Below are positions 1-13,400 of a DNA stretch of 64,000 nucleotides, one piece after another. Source of the DNA: Acanthosoma haemorrhoidale. Taxonomy: Eukaryota; Arthropoda; Insecta; Hemiptera; Acanthosomatidae. The stretch is taken from positions 123,140,639 through 123,204,638 of the forward strand of contig OV884009.1 of assembly GCA_930367205.1 (NCBI GenBank), given 5' to 3'. The position numbers were made by a program, and so were the translations under genes. How positions within the stretch are numbered: position 1 is the first letter of the stretch; each line of letters starts with the position of its first letter. The notes beneath the pieces are model-generated. The model was not told the DNA's origin, searched no databases, and worked only from the letters and a program-made list of their open reading frames with translations.

Positions 1-29
1 GAGGGCTAACACTACCGTGCCCGTCTGGA

Positions 30-600
30 AAGTCAAATTGATGTAGCAAACATTAATGAATACAATAAATGTAAATTCTCTATGCTTATCATGGCGGGAA
101 GGAATAACTGCATATGGAAGAAGGCACACATTTGATGTAATGGAAGAACAAAATTTTTGTATTGCACATCTGAGAATGACAGTGTTATTCCTACTGTATG
201 AATATCATTCATAGTAACATCGTCGCTAACTGGTTCAGGGTATATATTCTTAGACATCAAATCAACAATGAACAATTCAAATGAATATGGCAACAATTTT
301 AGCTTCAATCTTTTAATTCTGTTCTTTTTAATTTTATTCAGATTTTTATTAATAATAGAAGTTAGGGGTGAATGATCTGTATAGGCCTACCTTTCCGATG
401 ACCATAAACAAAGTTATGTAATTTTTTAAGTGCAAACGTTAATGCTAGTAGCTCTTTATCAATTAGAACATAATTGGTTTCACAATATATGGCACAGTGT
501 GTGTGAGATGGACTGGCGAATAATAAGGGAACACCCTATAACATCCATGTTTGAATCAGCTTGAATTACTAAACGTTTAGCATAGCCATTTTCCCCAACA
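30..600 (-). pseudogene. Ty3/gypsy RT-RNase H fragment
   Basis: The reverse strand reads, with breaks, as a retrotransposon RNase H domain: an RT-end segment near 600-520, then NYVLIDKELLALTFALKKLH near 480-420, a TDH-type segment near 380, and IKRLKLKLLPYSFELFIVD near 320-270. This is the typical order in Ty3/gypsy pol. Frameshifts separate the parts, and the 91-residue reading frame at 308-33 is only its tail. No LTR was recognised. Confidence 0.6.
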
Positions 601-1600
601 ATATGTTTGATGTTATTCAATTAGCAACATCATAATTTGATGTTCATGCTACCTTTCTGCCAGTACCTTTCTACCATTGTGGCATTTTTCTAAAAACATA
701 ATATATTTGATTTTTTAATAATAACTCACCCTAAAACTCTTATCAATTATTTATCCATTATTATTAAGCACAGATTGGAAATAATAATATGTTTTACGAA
801 CTTATATTTAACTAAGTAAATTAACCGGCGTTGCCCAGGAAAGTTTTTTCGTAATTTTGTGTTTTTTCCCCCGTTTTGCATTGTAAATCATCGGCAGGTA
901 AAGGTATTATATATGTACGTACGATAAAATATTTCTGTCACTTATATTATATTATAATATAAGTCTTTAATATATACATTATTAAGTATTTATAATAAGG
1001 ACAATAACCCTAATCACTTTAGGGTAGTTAATTTAAACTTGAAGTTGGTTCCTCAACCCTGTACACACAGCAACTATGTTTTTAAGCTATAAGCTTAATA
1101 AAACGTTTCATTTACGCATGTGAAAATCATATACGAATGCAAATAACGGTAAAGGGGTGAAAAATCTAGAAACATCATTTTTTTTTATCGGATATATATA
1201 TATATATATAAGTTAACCGTCGGCGGTTAAGCTTAAAAAAGATAGGAAAGAGAGAAATGAACGTGACTCTCGAACTTCTGTAAAAAGACTACTTTATTGC
1301 CTCTAGTAATCTGACATACATAGGATCATGGGTTGTTTACATCCTATGTATTTGTATATGTATTGTATTTGTATATGTCCTATGCATTACTCCCCCCTGC
1401 CAGTTCCTGACCACCCGTGGGAAACTGAAACTTATCACTTATACTAATTATATACAGTTCTTACATAATAATTTCCTGCTCGCCTAGAGAAGAACAAAAC
1501 TGTCTTACAATCATAGAAACAGAACGTAACTTTATCAAATGTGGTACAAAGCTTAAAGCAATAAAAAAAAACATGTATCTGGCAAAAGTATAGACACCAA
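601..1600. other. AT-rich spacer, no gene seen
   Basis: I see no reading frame with recognisable content. It includes an (AT)n run at about 1192-1210. Around 1390-1400 a C-rich stretch could belong to the flank of the gypsy fragment that follows, but no LTR boundary is clear. Confidence 0.5.
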
Positions 1601-3200
1601 AAACCCAATGAGATATGTGCAGGAGTGAGGAAATCAAAGTTGATTTCCTATTCGGAGATGATCGCCCAAGGTACTGTGGAGACGCTCAATTCCTCCTCGG
1701 CTCTTTGGATGCCCTGGGGTATTGACATGCCATATCACGTCCAGAGCCTTCATCTCTTCCCGCACGTCCGCGTTATCGAACTCCCTTCCACCGTCCAACG
1801 CTATCCGATCTGGGACGCCGTAAATATGGAACCACCGCATTACCGCGCCTAGTACTGCCTCCGATGACTTTTCCCGAACGGGGTATGCCATAGCTGTCTC
1901 AACTTGTTGCCCAGTCACTTGGTGCCTGTCATATTTGGTACGGTGAGAACCTCGCACGCAGCTAGTGTCTCCTGAATCATCTTTCACATCCCCCTCCAGA
2001 AATACTTGCGCCTCAACGCCTGAGCCGTGTATTGTTCTCCCCTGTGGTTTGTTTTGCCCTGATGGTACGCTAGCGTGATCTCCTTCTGCGTCGGCTCATC
2101 CGGGATGGTTTCTACCATCATGTACACCGTACGAATGTTCGGTCAACCCCAATCTGCTCCGCCCTCCACAGACGCTTAATTTTTTCCCGTATGGTCGCGT
2201 TTCCAACGTAAAGAAAATGGGTCTTCCCTGGTTTGAAAGCATTATTGAGGGCACGACTATTTTGGTAATTGCTCACCCCTGGCGCCAACCATATGGTCGT
2301 GGTGGTGAATCGTCGAGAGCTATCATATGCTGTCTTCATAGCACTCTTCTCCTGCCCACCGTACCACATCCGTAGACCCTGGTTCCTGTTGGTATTCTAC
2401 CCTCTCCAGCGTCCAATCTCGGAAAAACTGCCGTCCGTCTCGGGAGGATTCCTCATGATCTTGGTCGAATCCGTTGACCACCATCGCCCGGGACAGCCAA
2501 TCCGCCACGACGTTTTCCTTGCCGGGCTTATATATTACCTCCAAGTAGTATTAGCTGAGTAAATCCTTCTAACGAATGACCCTCGCCGAAGACTTTTTTA
2601 ATTTACCAACCCACTGTAACGGTGTGTGTGCATCCGAAACTTCATGAAGTCAGGAAATCCCAGGACCGGGTGTTCCTGGAGACGATCCATGCACTTCCGA
2701 AAATTCCCCTCGATATCTGAGGTGATGACCACCTTCTGACCCTTCTTCAGGGGTACCAAACAACCCGCCATTTCAGGGACCAATCTCCTGTAATTGTTAA
2801 GCGTTCCCAGCAGGCCTTTAGCGTCCAATGTAACCGCCATTTTCTGAATCAGTGCCACCTTCCCGGCATCGGGTCTCACTCCCTCCTCAAAGATCGTATG
2901 TCCCAAACAATTAATGACCTCTTGGCTAAGACAGGACTTTTCGTCTGACAATTTCAAGCCAAATTGCCTCACGAGATCGAAGACCATCCGCATGTTATAC
3001 CTCGGTCGCACTGAACCAGCGTTGATAAGAACGCCATCCTAGCTTCTACTTCCGCCACACTCACTGTCTCCCGCATCTTCTCTGTGATATTATTATATCT
3101 GGCCAGCATCGTTCTGGCGTACTGCCCATTCGTCTGCTGGTGTCTCTTCGTTTCCCTGAAGAGTTTAAAAATGTCCTCTTCAGTTGGTTTATCTTCCCCC
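1600..3200 (-). pseudogene. Decayed Ty3/gypsy pol (gag-like end, RT, RNase H, integrase)
   Basis: On the minus strand the pieces follow normal Ty3/gypsy order. A gag-like piece with RETKRHQQTNGQYARTMLAR lies near 3160-3040. It is followed by the RT thumb and connection (CLGHTIFEEGVRPDAGKVAL, then NNYRRLVPEMAG) at about 3011-2598. The RNase H end (YKPGKENVVADWLSR) is near 2540-2490. The integrase core (REKSSEAVLGAVMRWFHIYG, GGREFDN, GHPKSRGGIERLHSTLGDHL) is at 1987-1634. The catalytic part of RT and the protease are missing, as if gag had been joined to the RT thumb by a deletion. Frameshifts separate the modules. It is a dead copy. Confidence 0.75.
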
Positions 3201-4240
3201 TCTGAACACTTTCTTCAACCTTCACTATGTTCCACGGGACTCCGCAGTTCAGAGGATTAATAATTGGTAGTCTGAAGCCAAAGTAAGGAGCAGAGGGAAG
3301 AATCAGTAAAGTAAACACTAGACCACGGTCTTTAAGTTGAAATAGAAAGTAAGAGTAATTAAGTGGAACATAGAAATATTTTATACTTCTTGTGAATAAT
3401 ATGTATTGATTAGGTAGCATGGAGAGGGTAACAAACCAGAGAGTAGCAGAAAAACGGATAAAGTAATGATCAGCTTGTAATATGAGCTTATAAAATTTAA
3501 CATAAACACAGTATCCAAGGGGGGAAATAGAAAGAAATAGAACTGCACAGTTTGTAATGAGAAAACAATTTTCTTACAAATAAAAATATATATATATATA
3601 TATATAAATCATTGATATACTGATCAACAAAAATGTTCACTATACAGATAAATACTCAACAGCACCCACATTTGAGTCAAGTATTTTTGCAAACAAAATA
3701 AATAATAAATATATATACTAAACATTTTGTAATTAAAACTTATACATAAATAATGACTCAGGAGAATTAACAACTGCAATCATTAATTCATTTAAAACTA
3801 TAATACAAATAAATTTGAAACTTATCGACTCATAAATACATGCAATAATTTAGAAGAATTAATTACTCTTCAGTCACATTGCCTTATTTGTAAAAGGCAC
3901 AGAAAACTTTAACAGTTAAAAGAATATTGATTAACAAGTATCAATATTGAAAAAATAAAAGTTTTATTGCTTAAAATTAATTTTCACTCATGAAATCTTC
4001 TTTTCGATTCGTTCGGTCGATGAAATCATTAATTTGACCAAGTACCAAGGGATTCAGGAGAAAAATGAATCCAGAGCAAGCTAAAAAAACAAAACAATCC
4101 ATTAATTGCATATATTCTCCCGTTAACATTCTGCTAGTCTCATGTTTCTGTTAATATAATTAAAAAAGTGTCTTCTCCCCCATTCCAGGGATGCCGGTAG
4201 GCAATCAGAGGATCATAGGTTATGGGTTTTGAATGCTGAT
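3201..4240. other. AT-rich spacer, no gene seen
   Basis: Low-complexity AT-rich DNA with a (TA)n run near 3589-3606. One 119-residue minus-strand frame overlaps its left part but only its end touches the retroelement; the rest looks like chance. Confidence 0.5.
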
Positions 4241-4242
4241 AT

Positions 4243-5487
4243 ATGAGGTTTGATCAAAAAGTAATGAGAATTTTATGATTTCATGGGTGTTATGATTTTG
4301 ATAATCAATTTTTTTTTTTTTTATCATGCTGGTACAGATGTCTCTGAAATACCTTGAAATTTGCAACTGTTTTCAATGTTTACTTTTTTAGTAGCAGTCG
4401 CCAGGTTATACGTGTTTTAGTGTTCTTGGCGATTTTTAGTTTGGAAAAATATGGATCAACGAATTTGTATTAAATTTTGTCAAAAAAATTAAATAAAGTG
4501 CAGCAAAGTTTTTGATATGTTGACAATAGCTTTTGGTGAATCTACCAATAAATAATGAGTAAATCGAGAGTTTGTGAGTGGTATGGACGTTTCAAAGAGG
4601 GGCGTGAAGACTTTGAAGATAATGAACACCCTGGGTGCCCTAACTCTTCAATAAATGACAACATCAAAGAAGTTAAGAAAATGATTCTGGACGATCGCAG
4701 GATTATTATTAGAGAGGTTGCTGATGAAGTTAATATATCATTTGGATCATGCCAAGTGATTTTTTCCATGAAGTGTGTGGCAGCAAAGTTCGTTCCAAAA
4801 TTACTGAATTTCGACCAAAAACAACATCGCATGGATATCGCCAAAGAATTGCTGAACGAAGTAACCAGCAATTCAGAGTTTGTTAAATGCATCATAACAG
4901 GTGACGAAACATGGGTATATGTGTATGACGTGGAAACCAAGTGGTGGAAGTGGCATGAAGAGCATAAAGACCGAAAAAAATTCGACAAGTTTGATCAAAA
5001 GTGAAGGTTCTTATCACTGTTGTTTTCAATTTCAATGGTGTATTGCACCATGAGTTCCTGCCAGAAGTTTGTACTGTCAATAAGGTATATTACTTGGAAG
5101 TAATGCGCCGTTTACCTGAAGCAATCCAATGAAAACGACCGGAACTGTGGCAAAACAATTCGTGAAAATTGCATCAAAATAATGCTCCTGCTCACACCTC
5201 ACTGATTGTTTGTAATTTTTTACCAAAAAACAACATTGTTGTGTTACCTCAGCCACCGTATTTGCCGGACATGGGTCCTTGCGACTTCTTTTTGTTCCTG
5301 AAGTTGAAAAAAAACCTTGAAAGGACGACGTTTTGACACCATTAATGAGATAAAAGAAGAATCACTGAAGGAGTTCAAAAATCTATATCGAAAAGTGCTC
5401 CGAAGATTGGAAAAATCACTGGCACAAGTGTATTATATCTGAGGGGGATTACTTTGAAGGGGACTAAATTGCTAAATTGAAAATAAA
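4243..5487 (+). mobile_element. Mariner-like element, broken, 3' end interrupted
   Basis: The left end resembles a mariner terminal repeat (GGTTTGATCAAAAAGTAATG near 4247). The plus strand from 4555 codes for a helix-turn-helix region (VCEWYGRFKEGREDFED) and the first catalytic block (ITGDETWVYVYD) up to 5004. Further transposase pieces follow in other frames: HHEFLPE near 5046, NNAPAHTS near 5180, and LPDMGPCDFFLFLKLK near 5260-5310. The order matches the D,D34D mariner transposase. Several frameshifts make it inactive. No matching right terminal repeat was seen before the MITE that begins at 5490. Confidence 0.8.
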
Positions 5488-5489
5488 TA

Positions 5490-5887
5490 CAGTAGACTCT
5501 TCCATATCCAGATTAATGTGGCCGGGGGTGATCCGGATATGGGAGAGTGGCTAGGATATTTACGAAATAAAGACAAATGTAAGTAATTATACATTTATTT
5601 TATATATTTAGAATAAACTTTACACTTTTACAACAAATTATTTGTTTAAAATTGTTTGATTTGTTCTTTTTGTCAACTTTTCCCAAGCCAAGATGTCTTG
5701 CCAAGTACCTTATGAGCATGACATCTATTTAAATTTATAAAATGTTGATTCCCATTATAGTTTCATCTTATAATTACTTAATTTTTATTTTAAAAATGAA
5801 GAAAGTGATTTTTTTAATTTCCTTTTTTTACTTTCTGGCTTACTTTCTTTCTTGATATGGGAGAGCCGGTTATGGAAGAGTCTACTG
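5490..5887. mobile_element. Pogo/Tigger-type MITE, 398 bp
   Basis: A TA dinucleotide flanks each end (5488-5489 and 5888-5889). The first 17 bases, CAGTAGACTCTTCCATA, are repeated in inverted form at the right end. A subterminal motif GATATGGGAGAG occurs at 5536-5547 and again in the same orientation at 5854-5865. CAGT ends with TA duplications are typical of pogo/Tigger relatives of Tc1/mariner. The interior is AT-rich and non-coding, so the element depends on a transposase elsewhere. Confidence 0.85.
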
Positions 5888-5889
5888 TA

Positions 5890-7283
5890 ATAATGCTATT
5901 TTAATGTCGACAATATAGCCTCCAAAAAAAGCTTTTTAATGAATATGTTTGGGCAGATGGATAAAGATAAAATGGTCAATTACCCTACAAAAGTAATCAT
6001 ATATTTTATCATATAGTATTATATATTATACAGACGTTTTGCCATCATATTTGACATTTACCCTCAATTATCCCACAAGAACAGATAGGACTCATGATTC
6101 ATGATCCGCTCACATGACGGTCACTAATTTGTTATAATACCACCAACTCAATAAAAATTACTTATTTTCAAATGATTTTGATTTGCTGGACCTATGACCT
6201 TGCAAATCCCAGATATTATGGCGAAACGTAGGTCTATACTATATGATAAAATAAAGATTATATTTTCCCATCTGCTCATCTAACACCAAAAGTCTCAACA
6301 TATAATTTACAAACATGAATAAATATGTTTAAAATGTCCAAATAACAAATTCTTTATTTCATTTTACCACAAACGCTTTTAACAACATATTTATGATCAC
6401 CAGGCTGCTTAACAATTATGTTACTGATACAGAGGCTGTCTGACAACTGTAGCAGTAACATTACTACAGTTACAGTACTTTTTTTTTCTTCAATAAATTT
6501 TTTTTTTTACATTCACTTACATTATTTCATCAATTTAATTTTCCAGACTAGAAAGCCTTTAAGTTATTACTGGTGGAATAATGTCTCAAAATAAAATTAA
6601 CATTTTTATTCCATTTAAAAAAAAAAGGAACAGAAATAGGAAGAGACTGTAACTGTTTACAATTCATACCTTTGTTCAATAGGAGTTAGCATTTCTTCTT
6701 GCCTGCACAAGTTATAGGTCTTAACACTCCTCATATAATTAAGTTGTAACGGTGTGTGAATTTGTAGTGAAAGTATATGCATTCTGTTCAATTTTAAGCA
6801 ATGTTTTCTCTTTTTGTAATTTGATCTTCACAAGCTGGCTTTAGGATCAAGTCACATTCAAATGTGAAATCTATTTCTTCCACTGTTATACATAAATATT
6901 ACAAATATATGCTATGTTTGTCACATTCATATAGCTCATTGTTTTGGCTATATTTTTTTATTGAAGTTTTTAATGCAAACCATGATGTTACTGTATTTTT
7001 TATATTAAATGTGTTCTTATATTATTTATTTTGTGATTTGATGTTTTCCCTTTATGGTGTATAATATTTATCTAGCTTTCACAGCACCATTGTAACTTGA
7101 ACCTTCCTAATAGTAAAACTATAACAATTCATGAAAAACCTTTATAACAGAGATACAGAACTAATACTGAAAGAAAAATATATAATAATCTAGATAAATA
7201 GATATAAGTGATCTACAGTAACAAATATAAACTCAAATCTGTTAAGGAAACAATGTTGAAAAAAAAAACATACCAAAATCTAG
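5890..7283 (-). other. Region downstream of TRIC, probable 3' UTR and intergenic
   Basis: Contains the expected TRIC 3' UTR next to 7284. Reverse-strand AATAAA-like signals occur at about 6957-6962 and 6605-6610, but neither can be chosen from sequence alone. A 66-residue plus-strand frame at 6864-7064 is hydrophobic low-complexity sequence and is not supported as a gene. Confidence 0.4.
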
Positions 7284-7439
7284 TTAATCTTTTTTCTTGG
7301 AATCAGTTTTATCTTCCTTTGCACCACCTTTTCCTAAAACTTTAGCAAGGGAATCCCAAATTCCTCCTAGGAAAAGAGCACAGAAAAGATTTTCAAATGG
7401 CACAAATGGATCATGGATTCCCAGCAATATTGATGACAA
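7284..7439 (-). CDS. TRIC: TRIC exon 7 and stop
   Basis: Codes for LSSILLGIHDPFVPFENLFC, the last membrane helix, a lysine-rich tail and the TAA at 7286-7284. The acceptor is TTTCAG. The tail ends in three lysines and an aspartate. Confidence 0.95.
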   Translation of the reverse strand: MSSILLGIHDPFVPFENLFCALFLGGIWDSLAKVLGKGGAKEDKTDSKKKD

Positions 7440-10400
7440 CTGAAATGAATAATTAAGTTAAATTAAATTAAAAAAAGTAATAAGATTACTGCTTAAAATG
7501 GATATAAAAAATGTCTATCACATAATAGATGATATACACAATCTTTTATGAAAAACTTAAAGTTCCTTTTACCTTAAAATATACAAAGAAGATAACTATT
7601 CCAAAGTATACCAATGAGTGAGGTGCTGAAATAAGATCGGTCTTCTGATCAAGCACAAAAATAGTTGAAGCAACAATGCAAGCTTTTGTTGGGCTGAAAA
7701 CAATAGCAATAATTAGTTTGATACACGAAAACAAGCTCCGATTATTTTCTATCACAACTATTGTTTTTACAAAGGGAATAAAGTTGTGTTTAATAGAAAA
7801 GATTGGTAAAGGACAGAAAAGGAGGCCCAGGTCCTCTACAAAAAACCTTAACAGTCGTAAAGGAAAATAGTTTCTATACATCTAGTTGAGAAAGATAGAA
7901 GAGTATATAACCTTAATTAAAATCATAAATCTTAAATTGCAAAAAAAGTCATTAAATCAATATGAAAAATAATGCTGTATTTATTATTATTATTTCCTAC
8001 CCATTTTCAAATATAGTACAACCGCATGTCAACACTTTCACATGAATTCATTAAATAGTGAAAGTAATAATTGGTTAATAATTAGTAATAGTATTAATCG
8101 TAGTAATTAGTAAGTAATAACATGTTTTCACCTGTTTTATCTTTCTGTTCAAGTCTACATGAATCCCTTGCTTAAGATAACTCAAGAAGAGACATGGAAT
8201 TTTATACGGAGGTGCCATTTGATAATATGAAAACATGAAAAATATAGTCATCTCCATAAATTGAACGTAATTGTTATTTATTAATTAATTAACATGTATT
8301 AAAAATCTCCCCGTGAAGGATAACAATCCAAGGAATGGGAAAAAAAGTTTGAAAAATATATGCATTTTTCTATAATTTTGAGTAACATATTAAATTAACG
8401 ATCTATATGTTCTATACTTGCTTGATAATGTTCTATACTTGCAGGTAGATCATAAAAATAGGGGCATGACTTAAGCGACACATTGAAACCTGCATGTTTT
8501 AGGGTGGCATAGTGAGGTGTGGATGATGCGCAGTGGACCAATTGTCACATAATTCATTGACAGTGCATCCTTAAATAACCAACACCCATAAATTTGGCTT
8601 TCTTTGAGTTGTAGAGTTAAATAGCTCATTCCTTTGACTTATAGAGGTAAAATTACTCGTGAAATTATTTCCAGTCATCCTCATATTTTGTTCGACTAAA
8701 CAAGGTTTTCTTAAAGAAAGAAAAAAAAGTTTAATCAAAGAATTCGAGTTATTGAGAGTTTATATATGTAATATGTGGTTGGACTTTGGTAGACTAAAAT
8801 TACCAAAAGTCAAGTTTTCACAGTAAAACCATAATTTGTGTGAAGCAGATTGGACATAGCTTGAATTTATCTTTTAACTTATCCCTAAAAATATGTTTTA
8901 TCTTGATATTTTTTTTATAAAATTTGTATTTTTAATCATGATTTGAAAAATCAAAAAAGCTTCCTAATCAAAAGAGGGAATAACAGATTTTGATACTATT
9001 CACCATCAGTTTTTGGGTAGGCATGCATTCATTTTTGGGTTATATAAACATACAACTAGATTTTTAAAAAACAACATAACCATACAAAAAAAAAACAATA
9101 TAAAAATTACACCACTTACAAACTAGGCTGCATAAATTCCATTGCAGTAGGAGTCCATACGCCTCGGATAAGTCTTTCAAAAAGCTTAGTGAAGCCAGCT
9201 CCATTCCCTACACAGAAATTGAATATAACTCAAAATATATGTTACTCTGTCCCTCCTCCCCTCTCTTCCATTTAAAATTATTAAGGGTGGGCGATTCATA
9301 ATAACATTAGGTCTCAATTCATTGCTCCTGTAATAAATATTGGTGAAACCAGCAATATGGTTTAGGCAGGTTTTCAATAAGTCACCATATATAACTAGGC
9401 TACATAAACTCCATCATAGCCGGAACTTCATATAGTTAGTCTTTCAAAAAGCTTTGTGAAGCTCTCCTCCCACCATAATCCTGAATAGGATGTATTTTAT
9501 AGTTTAAGTAAAAATATGGGGGTTGCACAATTGTGTCAAAGACCTTGGTAAAATCTTATCTAGACTGAAGATAGTGACTTTTTGTTAGTATATTCCAGAT
9601 TGCAGGTTATTCATAATTTGTTAGGAGCAGTTTGAGTTGAAGGCCACAAGCATGACTGGAGGGGAATAAAATTTGTAAGGCTGAGACAGGAATAATCCAT
9701 CTAGAAGCTTTAAGAGCGGACGATATATATGTTATCGCAGGCTTGTGTGGCTTATATAAAAAAAATTGTTTTTGGTGCCTAGGATTTTAGTTATATCTAG
9801 CTCTAACTATATATATTTGGAGTGCTAAATCTAAATATAACATCAGTTTTTCTCTATCTGCTCTAATTTTTTAGATCAGTTTTTTTTTTTTTTAATGTGC
9901 AGTTTTAACGTCATTCTGAGCAGTTTTAAAGGACATATACAAGGATTGGTTCCTGTATATTTGTCCTATTGTCAGTCTGCTGTCTAATTAGTTCCAGATG
10001 TAGTAAGTATCCGGTAACTTAAGTGACCTTCAATGCTTCGACTAGAGTTGAGGTTAATTTGTGAGTTCTCCCTGTGCACGGTAGGTCGAAGTTGGCCTCG
10101 AATGATATTTTTGTTTAGGAAAGAGTTTTTGTAAAGTAAAACTAAAACACACTGTGTTCTTGAATAGAAATAAAATGCCATAGTTCAAGTAAAAGAAGTT
10201 GTGTAAATCATCCTGATGTGTTTTGCTACATATGCTGAGAATACACGTGAAAAGAAAACAGTAAATCTGTAAGTGACTTTGTAAAGAGAGGTTATCTTGG
10301 ATACTTATCTTGGCTTGATGATAAAGATAAAACTTGTGCACCACATCAGGTCTGTAAAACTTGTACAGAACATTTTTGACAGTTTCATCAGCTACCAGCT

Positions 10401-13400
10401 ACGACAAGTGTTGTCCCTCTTATCACCCTTATGATACTAATGAAGGTTACCGTGATTATGAAGGAATGTCATAAATTTCCCAATGCTTCAACCAGGATGA
10501 CTTAAATGACGTCGCCAGAGATGTCAACCTGCCCAGGTTGAAAAACAAAATTTTGCTGGAACAAGGAACCCGTACAATAGAATTTTACCGTACAAGAGAA
10601 AAGGTTCTGCTATCCTTCTTCTATCAAGAAGACAATCTTGTATTTTGTCACAAAATTAGAGGACTCCTGGAAAAAAATGGGCCTGCCTAACTATTTCCCA
10701 GATGATTGGCGCCTATTTATTTATTGACAGGTCAAAGCGAATTTCTACACCACAGGAATAAATATGGTTTAATATCAATTGCTCACTCAATGAAAACTAA
10801 AGAAGAATATCACACCATAGCTTTGGTGCTTCTGGAGAAGATAAACTATCGTGAACATCAATGGGTGATTTGTGTGGACTTAAAGATGGTAAACTTTCTC
10901 CTTGGAATGCAAAGTGGCCACACCAAATATCCTTGCTTCTTGTGCATCTCAGATAGCAGAGACAAAACATGCCACTGGGTTAGAAAAGGGTGGCCTAAGA
11001 GACAAAACATGGAAGTTGGGTAAAAGAATGTCATTAATGACCCCTTAGTTGAACGAGCGAAAATCACTGTGTATAAAGCTGGGCCTTATGAAACAATTTG
11101 TAAAGGCTCACGATAAGAACGGATCATGCTTTGCATATATTGGGGGGAAAATCCCTCAGTTGAGGCAAAAATTGAAGCAGGAATATTTGAACATTTAGGA
11201 GACATTAGTGAGGAACAAGATGAAAGATTTCACCAGGATATTAAAACTATGGAGGCGCGCTACCAAGAAAGATGGGATACGCACATGATGGCAGATTACT
11301 GGTGGAGTTTAAAAAAGTACTGTTCCAAAATGCATTTAAGAATGTCACGGAAAAGACGCTTCCAAATTGTTCAGTGACTAGTTGGTTTCATCGATGACTT
11401 TTTTCTCTATCTTTGTATAATATAATATTAAAAACTAGACTTTTACCGATGTTTTCAACAGGTATTAAAAGACATAACGACTGAAAAGTGTCCAGGAAGT
11501 TTCAGGTTAGTTTTGGAACCTCTTTATAAGTGAGTGATATTCTTAAATTTAAGTGCACCAGTGTAAACAGTGACTAGTGTTAGATTGAGGGCTAGTAACG
11601 TCACCATTTTTAGCTTGGCCCACACCAGCTAGCAGGTACAACCCCAAGCCCATATTTTCAGTGAAGTCTCCATAGATTCAGCTGACACAACAAACCACCA
11701 AGACAACTACCTACTTCACCATCAACATCATTAGAGGACATCACGCATACTCTGGGGCCTTCTGCACACAACACAATGACAGAGGAATCTCCCTTATTCT
11801 TACCCAAAAGTTTTGATGTGTTATAGGACATTGAGACAGAAGATAACACATCACAGCCACCAAAACACCCCAAACCGCACCTAATCTTTATCAGAAATAT
11901 TAGCAATTTTAAATTGTTAATATCCCAGCTCCATCAGTAGGGACCAAAACATACACCTGTTTCAATAGAATATGAGATACAAGGATCTCTGCCAATACAC
12001 TTATTGGGCAAGAATTCAATACTTCTCTAAAGAAAATGCTAATTTTCATACTTATCAGCTGAAAAATGAGAAAGCTATCCACATTGTTAACACCTCCCCC
12101 ATACAACTCCAGTGAATATAATCCAAAATGAGCACACCTCATTGGGATACAGGGTTCGCCAACTTACAAACATTCAAAAAAAGACCTTCCAGAACACAGT
12201 GACAGATAAAATACCTTAACCCCTGTTTTTTGTCAACCAAAATCCTTCTGCTGGGGTTGAAAAAATATATGAGCTCAAATCCTTGTACTAAACTACAGTA
12301 CAAGCAGAGAAGCCTCACCCCAGACGTGACATAGTGCAGTGTTACAAATGTCAGGCCAATGAGCATACCATGCCATACTCCCACTACTTATCATGGTGTC
12401 TGAAGTGTGGAGGCCAGAACAAGACTGCAAACTGTAGAAAGATGCACAAGTCACCCGTCACCCGCAACATTCGCTCTCTGTTCTCAGGATCTCCCAGCCA
12501 AGTACAAAGGATGCCAGACATATAAAATTCTGAAGAGCATACTTCAACCTCCACATATGCAGGTTGAACAAGCACCAAGACAAAGTAGAGAATTCAGAAT
12601 GGCTAACCCGGCAGTGTCCTTGTAGCGACTGCTAACTACATAAGATAAATCACCCTATGCACTATTGTATATATATATTGTAAATTGGTTATAATATGTT
12701 GTAAATTAATTTAAAAAAATGTAAATAACCTTACCAAACCATAAGTCATTGTAAATGTTGTAAACAATAAAAGTCACAGCTGAAAATAAACTAGTCAGAG
12801 GCTGGAAACCCTTACCCTCTACCCAGAGCAGGTAGCAAGTGACCCGGACGAGGCCTGAGTCACTACGGGAACAAAGGGCCACCGCAAACTGGGATATCAT
12901 TGGCCACAATAACGAGTCACATGATTGGGTACCAACAATGCAAGCCGGGTATAAATAGACCTGGGTTTTTGCCTGTAAATCATTCTCACGACGACTCTCT
13001 ACTGGCGAACTTGCAGCTGCACTGATGTTTCAAAACTTGGCCTTCTCATTTATGAAAACCTCTGGACCTCTCTTCCTAAACTCGCTATGTTTTAGTCCGG
13101 GCTTGTCAGACCCCACAATCTCCTAGTGGGATTCTCTGCCTTCGTCTCGCTAAAACTAGCAGCTCCTTGGGAGAGACCTCTCCCTCCCGGACAACGGTTG
13201 CCGTGGCCCAACAAACTTTACCTAGTAGTGTCTCCCATGGCAATCCAGTCTGCCTCTCTCCAGTTCATACTTGCCTTTGGGATCCGGACGGATTTCACCT
13301 ACCCTCAGATACCGAGTGTGAATTCGTGGTCATTCCAAGACCACATAAACTACCTACACTACCTACCATATACCTCATCTCCTGAACATAGTGCATTGTC

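Noticed and set aside
4542..4988. 148-residue minus-strand frame
   Set aside because: It is antisense to the mariner transposase at 4555-5004, whose plus-strand reading has clear domain content.
8409..8445. 13-base word repeated about 8 bases apart in TRIC intron 5
   Set aside because: Too short and isolated to mean more than replication slippage.
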